NCBI RefSeq assembly: GCF_005937185.1
Contig: NZ_VCNI01000004.1
Location: 124,001 to 188,000, forward strand
Source: Flagellimonas algicola
GTDB lineage: Bacteria; Bacteroidota; Bacteroidia; Flavobacteriales; Flavobacteriaceae
DNA: 64,000 bases
Direction: 5' to 3'
The notes below the pieces were generated by a model. That model worked only from the letters and a program-made list of their open reading frames with translations, was not told the origin of the DNA and did not search any database. The translations under genes were made by a program, and so were the position numbers. Below, one piece after another: positions 45,383 to 53,354 of this stretch (position 1 is its first letter; each line of letters opens with the position of its first letter).

Positions 45383-46621
45383 TCATATTTTCTTTTTTTT
45401 AATGAGTTTTTCCCTTAGTTGGTCCATGTCATCACCGATTTTTTTGTCCAATACCCTTGCATATATCTGTGTGGTGGCCAATCTGGTATGGCCCAATATC
45501 TTTGATACCGTTTCAATGGGGACACCATTGGACAAGGTGACCGTTGTGGCGAAGGTGTGACGGGCCATATGGAAGGTCAGGTTTTTGGAAACCTCACAGA
45601 GATCTGCAATTTCTTTGAGATAACTGTTGAGCTTTTGGTTGGATATCCTTGGCAATAAAGTCCCTGATAATTTGGTTCGTGGATGACCAAGGTATTTATT
45701 GATGAGTTGCAGGGAAGGCTCAAGCAAGGGTACTTTGAAAGGGGTTCCATTTTTTTGACGCTTGGCAGAGATCCATTTTTTGCCATCCGGTCCCAAGATA
45801 AGATTGTCAATGGTCAGTGAAACAATGTCCGAATAAGAAATACCGGTATAGCAACTGAAAACGAACAGGTCCTTGACTATGGACAACCTTTCAATGGGTG
45901 TTTTTAGATTGTGAATTCTTAAAAGTTCTTGATCGGTAAGGAATTCACGCTCCCTTTTTTCCATTTGGGGTTTAAATTTTTTGAAAGGATCTTTTTCCAG
46001 CCACTCCAGGTCCACTGCCAACCGTACCTGTTTTCGGAAACGTTGTATGTGCTTCATTACGGCATTGTTGGCAATTCTCTTTCTATAGTGGTCTGGTCTA
46101 TAGGAGCGCAAGAAGCTTTCAAAGTCCAAAACAAAGGAATAATCCAGTTCATTGAGGTATAGATCTTTCTTGCTAAAGCGTTTGTCCACATAGGCCAGTA
46201 CGTATTTTTGGTTGGTCCTGTAATGGCACAGTGTCTTTGGTGCCAATTTATTGGCGAGGGTTTCGTTGTGGAACTTGAAAAGGTCCAATAGGGTATATTG
46301 GTCCTTGTTTTCCCCAAGGAAATGGGCCTTGATAAGTTGGGCGGTCACAATTTTTCCGCCTCGTTGCAGTTCACGATAGATTTGGAACAGTTCGGCCCTT
46401 ATTTCGTCCAAAAGATTGTTGGTTCGTTTGGAGTAAGCATTCGTTCCTTGAATGCGTTGCCTTTCTGAATCCCATTGATCGACCTTGATTTTTTGCTTCA
46501 GACTGATGTTGAGCTTTTTACCATTTAGGGATACCCTGGCATAGATGCTGGCCTGTCCATTGGCATCGATTCGCTTTGTATAAAGCCAGAATAGAATGGA
46601 AAATGTGGTTTTTGTGCGCAT
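45383..46621 (-). CDS. int: Tyrosine recombinase (integrase), CTnDOT-like
   Basis: I start at ATG 46621 (MRTKTTFSILFW, the usual start in this family); an upstream in-frame start would add 14 residues. The 412-residue protein has an arm-binding N-terminus (SIYARVSLNGKKLNISLKQK), a SAM-like core-binding domain (YTLLDLFKFHNETLANKLAP) and a catalytic domain. The nucleophile is in TTQIYARVLD, with HMARH and LGHTR upstream and a lysine in AKRQKNG. The first box reads CYTGISYSD, with Ser where most tyrosine recombinases have Arg, as reported for IntDOT. It probably integrates and excises the element at the neighbouring tRNA-Lys region. Confidence 0.93.
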   Translation of the reverse strand: MRTKTTFSILFWLYTKRIDANGQASIYARVSLNGKKLNISLKQKIKVDQWDSERQRIQGTNAYSKRTNNLLDEIRAELFQIYRELQRGGKIVTAQLIKAHFLGENKDQYTLLDLFKFHNETLANKLAPKTLCHYRTNQKYVLAYVDKRFSKKDLYLNELDYSFVLDFESFLRSYRPDHYRKRIANNAVMKHIQRFRKQVRLAVDLEWLEKDPFKKFKPQMEKREREFLTDQELLRIHNLKTPIERLSIVKDLFVFSCYTGISYSDIVSLTIDNLILGPDGKKWISAKRQKNGTPFKVPLLEPSLQLINKYLGHPRTKLSGTLLPRISNQKLNSYLKEIADLCEVSKNLTFHMARHTFATTVTLSNGVPIETVSKILGHTRLATTQIYARVLDKKIGDDMDQLREKLIKKKKI

Positions 46622-46706
46622 AGTTGATGTTTTTTGAATTAACAATTGTTTGTTGAAAGTCAAATCAACTCTGCAGGATGTGTGTCAATTTTTAAAATCA
46701 TCAAAT

Positions 46707-46760
46707 ATGTTGACGATTAAAAAATGGATGTTGACGATTTGTGAACCAATGTTGACGATT
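46707..46760. repeat. Three 12-bp integrase arm-type repeats phased at 21 bp
   Basis: ATGTTGACGATT occurs at 46707-46718, 46728-46739 and 46749-46760, with starts exactly 21 bp apart (two helical turns), 86 bases upstream of the integrase start. Position, identity and phasing are those of arm-type binding sites of a lambda-like integrase next to an attachment site. Confidence 0.8.
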
Positions 46761-46792
46761 TAGGTCAAATCAAATATAATTCCTAAAAATGT

Positions 46793-46826
46793 AAAATCCT
46801 GTAAATCATAGGATTTACAGGATTTT
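46793..46826 (-). terminator. Terminator downstream of tRNA-Lys
   Basis: Perfect 15-bp arms AAAATCCTGTAAATC (46793-46807) and GATTTACAGGATTTT (46812-46826) surround ATAG. Read leftward from the tRNA, the stem is followed by ACATTTTTAGG, so it suits tRNA-Lys termination. It also lies where the core attachment site is expected. Confidence 0.7.
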
Positions 46827-46850
46827 GATATCAATTGGTTTCTTAAAAAG

Positions 46851-46923
46851 TGACCTGACTGGGGCTCGAACCCAGGACCCTCTCCTTAAAAGGGAGATGC
46901 TCTACCAACTGAGCTATCAGGTC
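46851..46923 (-). tRNA. tRNA-Lys (anticodon TTT)
   Basis: A full cloverleaf of 73 nt can be drawn: acceptor GACCTGA/TCAGGTC, D-arm GCTC/GAGC with AGTTGGTA loop, anticodon arm TCTCC-CTTTTAA-GGAGA giving anticodon TTT, and T-arm CTGGG-TTCGAGC-CCCAG. The discriminator is A and CCA is not encoded. It marks the border between the accessory region and core genes; its 3' end faces the integrase. Confidence 0.97.
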
Positions 46924-47046
46924 TTGCTTAAAATTGCGACAAAAGAGTTGCGCTAAGCGGGTGCAAATATAATATCAATAATCTATTTTACAAGTTGAAT
47001 TAATGATAAATTTTCGTTTTTTTGAATTCGCAATTATTTCTGAAGT

Positions 47047-47562
47047 ATGAAAGTAGTTTTGGTGGGTTATATGGCAAGTGGAAAGTCATCTGTAGGTAAG
47101 GCACTTGCAGAAGAAATGGGTCTGGAATTTATCGACCTGGATCACTATATTGAGGAACAACAGCAAATGACCATCTCAGATATTTTTAGGGAAAAGGGAG
47201 AGATTTTCTTTAGAAAGCTGGAACACGAAATGCTACACAGAGTGTTATCGGAAAATGAGGACATTGTGTTATCCACCGGAGGTGGCACTCCTTGTTATGG
47301 CACCAACATGGGTACCATTTTAAATCAAGCTGACCATTCCATTTATCTCCAATTACCGGTTTCTTCTTTGGTTGAGAGGATTGCCAAGGAAAAGGAAGAA
47401 AGACCTTTGGTTAGGGAACTCACTGATGACGAATTAGCTGAATTTGTGGGAAAACATCTATTTGAACGCAGACAGTTCTACACCCGGTCAACATATGTTT
47501 TGGATTGCCATGAAAAATCCATTGAAAGATTGGTGGAGGAAATAAAACAGGAGTTACTCTAG
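47047..47562 (+). CDS. aroK: Shikimate kinase
   Basis: A 171-residue kinase that phosphorylates shikimate at O3 in aromatic amino-acid synthesis. Walker A is GYMASGKSSVGKAL (7-20). The shikimate-binding segment DLDHYIEEQQQMTISDIF contains the usual aspartate, FFRKLEHEML has the substrate arginine, and STGGGTPC is the conserved Gly-rich loop. The lid arginine lies in KEERPLVRELT. Full length. The 3' end overlaps the convergent phosphoribosyltransferase gene by nine bases. Confidence 0.95.
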   Translation: MKVVLVGYMASGKSSVGKALAEEMGLEFIDLDHYIEEQQQMTISDIFREKGEIFFRKLEHEMLHRVLSENEDIVLSTGGGTPCYGTNMGTILNQADHSIYLQLPVSSLVERIAKEKEERPLVRELTDDELAEFVGKHLFERRQFYTRSTYVLDCHEKSIERLVEEIKQELL

Positions 47563-48051
47563 ATACACTGTATCGTTTTTGCCTTGAAACTCTACCTTGA
47601 TATGTTCATTCAAGGAGGTGGAAAGCGAAATGCCCTTATAGTCTGCTTTTACAGGATATTTTTTATGGTTTCTATTGACCAAGACCGCAGTTTTAAGCTG
47701 TTTAATTGGCGTTTTTAGAAAATGATGCACTCCGTAAATCAAGGTGGTACCTGAGTTCAATACATCATCAACTACTACAATGGATTTATTTTGGTAGGCT
47801 TCTTCTGGAATGGAAGTGGTTACCCCACTTTTTAGTGGGTTCATTTTGTCCATTTCAAGTTGACACAACACAATCTCCGCATCCGTGATTTTTTTAAGGA
47901 CATTGGCAATTTTCTTAGCCAAATTAAGACCACCACCAACAATGCCAGCTACAATGATTTCCTTTTCGTTTACATTGGCCTCGTAAATTTGGTAGGCTAT
48001 TCGCTTAATCTTGTGCTGTATTTGGTCGTGGGAAAGAATACGGTTCACCAT
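47554..48051 (-). CDS. Type I phosphoribosyltransferase (PyrR/Hpt-like)
   Basis: A 165-residue type I PRTase. The PRPP loop is IVVVDDVLNSGTTLIYGVHH (about 91-110), and an upstream GIVGGGLNLAKKIAN binds pyrophosphate. The hood is short and no clear base-specificity motif can be read, so hypoxanthine/guanine salvage or a PyrR-like role are both possible. The gene is followed downstream by the convergent aroK and preceded by the S4-domain gene 36 bases upstream on the same strand. Confidence 0.85.
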   Translation of the reverse strand: MVNRILSHDQIQHKIKRIAYQIYEANVNEKEIIVAGIVGGGLNLAKKIANVLKKITDAEIVLCQLEMDKMNPLKSGVTTSIPEEAYQNKSIVVVDDVLNSGTTLIYGVHHFLKTPIKQLKTAVLVNRNHKKYPVKADYKGISLSTSLNEHIKVEFQGKNDTVYLE

Positions 48052-48087
48052 GGAGTGGATTTTGTAGATTCAAAGATAAAAAACAGA

Positions 48088-48459
48088 TCATTCAGAATCG
48101 TCCAAATATCCATCAATGTCCCTGCGATCTTTTTTGGTAGGCCTGCCTGTTCCCTTTTTTCTATAGTGGTCCTTGGCAAATTTCAGTAGATCATCGTTGG
48201 CAAAGACCTCTTTTGGGGTGGTGTCTTTTCTATAGATATCCACCAATTTGGCACCTACACGACTTTCCGGGATGTCCAATACTGTAAATTGATAATCTAT
48301 CTGGTTCTTACGCACCCGAATTTCATCCATGGGGTAGACTTCCCTTGATGCCTTTACTACGTCACCGTTGATTTTGACGTGCCCTTTTTTAACAGCATTT
48401 GCAGCAACGTTTCGGGTTTTATAGTATCTAGTACACCAGAGATATTTATCAATGCGCAT
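48088..48459 (-). CDS. S4-domain RNA-binding protein (Hsp15-like)
   Basis: A 123-residue protein with an N-terminal S4 domain: MRIDKYLWCTRYYKTRNVAA, NAVKKGHVKINGDVVKASRE, VYPMDEIRVRK. The basic tail (DHYRKKGTGRPTKKDRRDID) is typical of Hsp15-like proteins, which bind stalled 50S subunits carrying nascent chains. It heads the leftward pair with the phosphoribosyltransferase and diverges from the FKBP lipoprotein gene 78 bases away. Confidence 0.9.
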   Translation of the reverse strand: MRIDKYLWCTRYYKTRNVAANAVKKGHVKINGDVVKASREVYPMDEIRVRKNQIDYQFTVLDIPESRVGAKLVDIYRKDTTPKEVFANDDLLKFAKDHYRKKGTGRPTKKDRRDIDGYLDDSE

Positions 48460-48537
48460 AAACTCTGCAAATCTTTGTTAATCCAAGTAACAAAAATAGT
48501 GGAAAATTGTATCTTGCGCAGCTAAATAATGTACTTG

Positions 48538-49536
48538 ATGAAGCACGGATTTTTAGTTTTTTTGTTTGCCCTTGTTTTGTTTTCTTCCTGCAGCAATGAT
48601 GATGGGGGGCCAGATGTTGAGATTGTCCCGCCCCGTTCATTGGCAGAAGTATCAACAGAGAATGATGCGGAAATCCGGGAGTTTTTGCAGACTCATTATT
48701 ATAATTATGAGGAATTTGCTTCCCCCTCGGCCAATTTTAACTTTAGGATAAAAATTGATACCATCGCGGGTGCCAATGCCGATAAAACCCCAATGATTGA
48801 TTTTGTTCGGGAAACTACCGTAAATGTTTCCGATTTCGAATTTTTATTGGATCAGGGTGAGGATGACATTCCGCATAAATTGTACTATCTATCTGCACGG
48901 CATTCTTTTGAGGAACTTGACCAAGAACGTGTGGACTGCCCAGAGTGCTTCCCATCTGTAGCCGACTCGGTTTTTGTGAGATATGAAGGCAAACTGTTGG
49001 ATGGTACTTCGTTTGATAGTGCCTTAAATAATGCAATTTGGTTTGATTTGGCCCGACTTCAGGATTTAACCCAGGGCTTTAGAGGATTTGCTGAAGGTAT
49101 CCCCAACTTTATAATTGGGGATAACATCAGTGATAATGGGGACGGAACGGTCACTGTTGAGGATTACGGGATTGGCTTGATTATCTTTCCGTCAGGATTG
49201 GGTAATTTCAACCGGGTCAGTGGTGGTATACCGCAATATAGCCCGCTCATGTTTACCATTGATTTATTTACGCTGAACCAAACGGATCATGATGGAGATG
49301 GTATTCCATCCAAGGATGAGGATGTTAACGGCAACGGCTATCTATATGATGACAACACGGATGCTGATAGCGAACCTGTAACGGTTTCTTTTGCCAATTT
49401 TCAAGATGCGGATGATGACGGTGATGGTACTACCACAAGGGATGAAATATCGGACGAAAACGGGAATATCATTTTCCCCTATCCAGATGATAACAATGAC
49501 GGAACTCCCAATTATTTGGATCCGGATGTGAACTAA
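48538..49536 (+). CDS. FKBP-type peptidyl-prolyl isomerase lipoprotein with acidic Ca-type repeats
   Basis: The best start is ATG 48538, giving lipoprotein signal MKHGFLVFLFALVLFSSC (an in-frame ATG 48529 adds three residues). The 332-residue protein has an FKBP fold in the middle (DSVFVRYEGKLLDGTSFDSA, FAEGIPNFIIGDN, GLIIFPSGLGNF). A C-terminal acidic segment has thrombospondin-3-like DxDxDG repeats (DHDGDGIPSKDEDVNGNGYL, DADDDGDGTTTRDE, DDNNDGTPNYLDPD). It probably assists folding of surface or gliding proteins in the periplasm or outer membrane; the repeats may bind calcium. Confidence 0.85.
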   Translation: MKHGFLVFLFALVLFSSCSNDDGGPDVEIVPPRSLAEVSTENDAEIREFLQTHYYNYEEFASPSANFNFRIKIDTIAGANADKTPMIDFVRETTVNVSDFEFLLDQGEDDIPHKLYYLSARHSFEELDQERVDCPECFPSVADSVFVRYEGKLLDGTSFDSALNNAIWFDLARLQDLTQGFRGFAEGIPNFIIGDNISDNGDGTVTVEDYGIGLIIFPSGLGNFNRVSGGIPQYSPLMFTIDLFTLNQTDHDGDGIPSKDEDVNGNGYLYDDNTDADSEPVTVSFANFQDADDDGDGTTTRDEISDENGNIIFPYPDDNNDGTPNYLDPDVN

Positions 49537-49538
49537 TA

Positions 49539-49567
49539 AAAAAGGCCTCGAATTTCGAGGCCTTTTT
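49539..49567. terminator. Bidirectional terminator
   Basis: AAAAAGGCCTCG and CGAGGCCTTTTT surround AATTT. The symmetric A/T runs let it terminate both the FKBP gene (rightward) and the porin-family gene (leftward), which converge here. Confidence 0.9.
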
Positions 49568-49587
49568 CTTTCGCGTTTATTTGTTTC

Positions 49588-50199
49588 TTACAGTTTAAGC
49601 GATGCTGAAAAAATTACCTGTGAAGGTCTAGAATCCACCCGCCCAGAAATGTCGGCAATGTTATCGCCTATTAATCGGGCCTCGTTCTCAGAGAAGCCTC
49701 TTTCGTAACGTACATCCAAGCCAAGTTTTCCCAGATTAACCCCTAAACCGGCATTGAGGCCAACGGTAAAATCATTTTCAACATCTTCAATTTCCAAATC
49801 CCCCAAATCATTGCTTAAAGTATATTGAAAAGATGGACCTACAAAAACATGTAATGGACCAACTAATTTATACCCCAATAAAACGGGAACGTCAATTTTG
49901 GAAACATCATAGTCGTTGGAATCTCCATTGACGCTATAGGTACTTTTGGTTTTGGTATAGACCACCTCGGGTCTCAAATAGATTTTTGGAAAATCCAATT
50001 TTCCCCAAAACCCAAAATGATAACCAGTCTTGCCTTCAGCGCCCTCTGTAATGTTTTGGGCGGCATCGCCAATGGTTCCTACAAGGTCACCATTCTTGTT
50101 ATAACTTAATCCTGCTTTAATACCAAAGCCAGAACCGCTTTGGGCAAATGCAGTGGTACCCATCAAGGCTAACACTGCAATGAAAAGTGCTTTTTTCAT
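49588..50199 (-). CDS. Outer-membrane beta-barrel protein, porin/PorT family
   Basis: A 203-residue exported barrel: signal MKKALFIAVLALMGTTAFAQ, then GFGIKAGLSYNKNG, WGKLDFPKIYLRPEVVYTKT, VPVLLGYKLVGPLHVFVGPS, GLNAGLGVNLGKLGLDVRYE and a C-terminal VIFSASLKL strand ending in a hydrophobic residue. It has about eight strands. Such small barrels have varied or unknown roles. It is a single-gene unit closed by the bidirectional terminator. Confidence 0.88.
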   Translation of the reverse strand: MKKALFIAVLALMGTTAFAQSGSGFGIKAGLSYNKNGDLVGTIGDAAQNITEGAEGKTGYHFGFWGKLDFPKIYLRPEVVYTKTKSTYSVNGDSNDYDVSKIDVPVLLGYKLVGPLHVFVGPSFQYTLSNDLGDLEIEDVENDFTVGLNAGLGVNLGKLGLDVRYERGFSENEARLIGDNIADISGRVDSRPSQVIFSASLKL

Positions 50200-50251
50200 A
50201 TGTGCTTCGTTTTTTAATTGGTTGAAAATGTATCAAAGATGATACCGAAAA

Positions 50252-51205
50252 CTATTTTCGTTTCAACACTTTTAAAACGGAAGCCTCAATGGCTTTATTG
50301 TTTAAGCCATACTTATCCATTAACTGATCGGGAGTACCACTTTCACCAAAAGTATCCTGGGTGGCTACAAACTCCTGGGGTGCAGGATGGTGTGTTGCCA
50401 GAACACGGGAAACACTTTCACCAAGGCCTCCCAGAAAGTTGTGTTCCTCAGCGGTAACCACACATCCGGTTTTCTTCACGGAAGCTAAAATAGCCTCATC
50501 GTCCAGCGGCTTAATGGTATGTATATTGATTACTTCGGCAGAAATACCTTGGTTCTCCAAATTTTCGGCGGCAATTAAAGCTTGCCATACCAAGTGACCT
50601 GTGGCTATAATGGTCACATCAGTACCTTCATTGAGCATGAGCGCTTTTCCTATCTCAAACTTTTGATCTACCGGAGTAAAATTGGCCACTTTGGGTCTTC
50701 CAAATCGAAGGTAAACGGGTCCATGGTGCTCTGCAATGGCAAGTGTAGCAGCCTTGGTTTGATTAAAATCACATGGATTTATAACTGTCATTCCTGGGAG
50801 CATTTTCATCAAACCGATGTCCTCCAGTATTTGGTGCGTTGCTCCATCCTCTCCCAAGGTAATACCCGCATGGGAAGCACAGATTTTTACATTCTTATCT
50901 GAGTATGCAATAGACTGTCGAATCTGGTCGTAAACCCTACCCGTTGAAAAATTGGCAAAGGTTCCTGTAAATGGAATTTTTCCACCAATGGTCAATCCGG
51001 CAGCTATTCCCATCATATTCGCTTCTGCAATTCCTACTTGGAAAAAACGCTCTGGATTTTCATCAATAAACGTTTGGATTTTTAAGGAACCCACCAAATC
51101 TGCACACAGTGCAACAACATTCGGATTGGTTCTACCCAATTCTGTCATTCCGGCTCCAAATCCACTTCGGGTATCTTGCTTTCCTTGATCTGTATATGTA
51201 GTCAT
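50252..51205 (-). CDS. Transketolase, C-terminal subunit (split enzyme)
   Basis: A 317-residue protein holding the pyrimidine-binding and C-terminal domains of transketolase: DTRSGFGAGMTELGRTNPNV, FFQVGIAEANMMGIAAGLTI with the TPP-activating glutamate, SHAGITLGEDGATHQ, VYLRFGRPKVANF, and the C-terminal HTIKPLDDEAILASVKKTGC. Together with the N-terminal subunit encoded 16 bases upstream it forms a complete transketolase of the non-oxidative pentose phosphate pathway. Split transketolases are normal in Bacteroidota. Confidence 0.93.
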   Translation of the reverse strand: MTTYTDQGKQDTRSGFGAGMTELGRTNPNVVALCADLVGSLKIQTFIDENPERFFQVGIAEANMMGIAAGLTIGGKIPFTGTFANFSTGRVYDQIRQSIAYSDKNVKICASHAGITLGEDGATHQILEDIGLMKMLPGMTVINPCDFNQTKAATLAIAEHHGPVYLRFGRPKVANFTPVDQKFEIGKALMLNEGTDVTIIATGHLVWQALIAAENLENQGISAEVINIHTIKPLDDEAILASVKKTGCVVTAEEHNFLGGLGESVSRVLATHHPAPQEFVATQDTFGESGTPDQLMDKYGLNNKAIEASVLKVLKRK

Positions 51206-51221
51206 GTCTTTGTCTTAAGAA

Positions 51222-52067
51222 TTAGTAATCACCTAAAGTTTCTGGATTTTGCGACAAGGCTGTTTCCAATTGCTCGTCGCTTGGGGCTTTTCCATGCCAT
51301 GCATGTGTATGCATCATAAAATCCACTCCATTGCCCATTTCTGTGGTCATTACCACGCAAACAGGTTTCCCTTTTCCAGTTCTGCTCTTGGCCTCCTTCA
51401 ATCCGGCGATGACCTGGTCTAGGTCATTCCCGTTTTCGATTTCCAAAACATCCCAGCCAAAAACACGGAACTTTTCCGATACATCCCCCAGAGGTAAGAC
51501 ATCTTCGGTGCCCCCATCAATCTGTTGCCCATTTCTATCCACGGTGGCGATAAGGTTGTCCACCTTGTTTCCAGCAGCATACATGATCGCTTCCCAATTC
51601 TGACCTTCCTGAAGCTCTCCATCACCATGTAGACTATACACCAAATGGGAATCGCCATTCAATTTTTTGGCCTGGGCGGCCCCAATGGCAACTGACATCC
51701 CTTGACCCAAAGAACCGGAAGCGATACGTACTCCAGGAAGTCCCTCGTGGGTGGTTGGGTGTCCCTGAAGTCGGGAATCGATAAGCCTAAAGGTGTTTAA
51801 TTCATCAACCGGGAAATATCCTTTTCTTGCCAGAACACTATAAAATACCGGTGAAATATGACCATTGGAAAGGAAGAAGAGGTCTTCGTCAATTCCATCC
51901 ATATCAAAACCATCCTTCAGTTCCATCACTTCATTGTAGAGCGCAACAAAAAACTCAGTACAACCCAAAGATCCCCCTGGATGTCCGGAATTTACCTTAT
52001 GGACCATGCGCAAAATATCCCTCCGCACCTGGGTCACTAAATCCTGTAATTCTTGTGTGTTTGGCAT
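51222..52067 (-). CDS. Transketolase, N-terminal (TPP-binding) subunit
   Basis: A 281-residue protein with the TPP pyrophosphate-binding domain: VNSGHPGGSLGCTEFFVALY, LFFLSNGHISPVFYSVLARK, GSLGQGMSVAIGAA, and the metal/TPP motif HGDGELQEGQNWEAIMYAAG followed by NLIATVDRNGQ. It pairs with the C-terminal subunit to move two-carbon ketol units between sugar phosphates. It is the first gene of the two-gene leftward operon and diverges from tgt. Confidence 0.93.
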   Translation of the reverse strand: MPNTQELQDLVTQVRRDILRMVHKVNSGHPGGSLGCTEFFVALYNEVMELKDGFDMDGIDEDLFFLSNGHISPVFYSVLARKGYFPVDELNTFRLIDSRLQGHPTTHEGLPGVRIASGSLGQGMSVAIGAAQAKKLNGDSHLVYSLHGDGELQEGQNWEAIMYAAGNKVDNLIATVDRNGQQIDGGTEDVLPLGDVSEKFRVFGWDVLEIENGNDLDQVIAGLKEAKSRTGKGKPVCVVMTTEMGNGVDFMMHTHAWHGKAPSDEQLETALSQNPETLGDY

Positions 52068-52197
52068 TGTATAGATTTTAAGGCTTCAAAAGTAACGGCA
52101 TTCACTTTGTTATACAAGCACTTGGGCATTATTTTACGAAACGGTTTGCGGAGTAAAACTTTATTTTTTTGTTAAGGCTTTCTGGTACTGAGATAGC

Positions 52198-52205
52198 TAT
52201 ATTTG
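52198..52205 (+). promoter_or_regulatory. Candidate -7 box of the tgt promoter
   Basis: TATATTTG fits the Bacteroidota -7 consensus TAnnTTTG exactly and lies 18 bases before the TTG start of tgt. A TTTG upstream at 52168-52171 is spaced wider than the usual -33 element, so only the -7 part is convincing. Confidence 0.4.
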
Positions 52206-52223
52206 CGGTCTTAAATGTGACTT

Positions 52224-53354
52224 TTGGATTTTACCCTACTTAAAAAGGATGCACAAAGCAAGGCCCGTGCCGGAGAACTAAAGACGGATCACGGAACCAT
52301 CCAAACCCCAATATTTATGCCTGTAGGTACCGTGGCCTCCGTTAAAGGGGTGCACCAACGGGAACTGGTCAATGATATTAACCCGGACATTATATTGGGA
52401 AACACCTATCATTTGTACCTCCGTCCTGGGACAGGGATTTTGGAACAAGCTGGTGGCCTTCACAAGTTTATGGGCTGGGATAGAAATATTTTGACAGATA
52501 GTGGGGGGTATCAGGTGTATTCCTTGTCCAATAACAGAAAAATCAAGGAGGAAGGAGTTAAATTCAAATCCCATATTGATGGCTCCCTCCATACCTTCAC
52601 TCCAGAAAATGTGATGGAGATACAGCGTACCATAGGGGCTGATATTATAATGGCCTTTGATGAGTGTACGCCATATCCCTGTGACTATAATTACGCCAAA
52701 CGCTCCATGCATTTGACCCATAGATGGTTGGACCGATGTATTGCGCATTTGGATAAACTTCCCTATAAATATGGGTATTCACAAAGCTTTTTTCCCATTG
52801 TACAAGGTTCCACGTTTAAGGATTTAAGAAAGCAGTCCGCGGAATATATTGCTTCTGTTGGGGCTGAAGGTAATGCCATTGGTGGGCTTTCTGTAGGGGA
52901 ACCGGCCGAGGAGATGTATGAAATGGCAGAGCTGGTCTGCGACATTCTACCAGAAGACAAACCTCGATATCTCATGGGTGTTGGGACACCTATAAACATT
53001 CTGGAAAACATTGCCCTGGGAGTGGACATGTTTGACTGTGTTATGCCCACCCGAAATGCAAGAAATGGAATGTTGTTCACGGCTCATGGCACAATCAACA
53101 TCAAAAACAAAAAATGGGAAGCAGACTTTTCGCCGATAGACGAAATGAGAATAACCTTTGTGGATACGGAGTATTCCAAAGCCTACCTCAGACATTTGTT
53201 TGCAGCCAATGAATATTTGGGCAAACAAATTGCCACCATTCACAACCTTGGATTTTATCTGTGGTTGGTGCGAACAGCCAGAGAGCGTATTTTAGCAGGG
53301 GGTTTTCAGGAGTGGAAGACCAAAATGGTGCAACAAATGGATAAAAGATTGTAA
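52224..53354 (+). CDS. tgt: Queuine tRNA-guanine transglycosylase
   Basis: A 376-residue enzyme that swaps guanine-34 of GUN-anticodon tRNAs for the queuosine precursor preQ1. Conserved segments are ILTDSGGYQVYSLS, IMAFDECTPYPCDY, GAEGNAIGGLSVGEP, RYLMGVGTPINILENIALGV and VDMFDCVMPTRNARNGMLFT with the catalytic aspartate. The start is TTG 52224, because ATG TGA just upstream excludes an ATG start. The usual C-terminal zinc cysteines are not obvious in this shorter version. The stop overlaps the next start (TAATG). Confidence 0.95.
   Translation: MDFTLLKKDAQSKARAGELKTDHGTIQTPIFMPVGTVASVKGVHQRELVNDINPDIILGNTYHLYLRPGTGILEQAGGLHKFMGWDRNILTDSGGYQVYSLSNNRKIKEEGVKFKSHIDGSLHTFTPENVMEIQRTIGADIIMAFDECTPYPCDYNYAKRSMHLTHRWLDRCIAHLDKLPYKYGYSQSFFPIVQGSTFKDLRKQSAEYIASVGAEGNAIGGLSVGEPAEEMYEMAELVCDILPEDKPRYLMGVGTPINILENIALGVDMFDCVMPTRNARNGMLFTAHGTINIKNKKWEADFSPIDEMRITFVDTEYSKAYLRHLFAANEYLGKQIATIHNLGFYLWLVRTARERILAGGFQEWKTKMVQQMDKRL

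Noticed and set aside
46851..46923. Duplicate of the tRNA-Lys 3' end as attL on the left
   Set aside because: I looked for TGACCTGACT and adjoining bases in the accessory gaps and found no convincing copy, so no left boundary is called.
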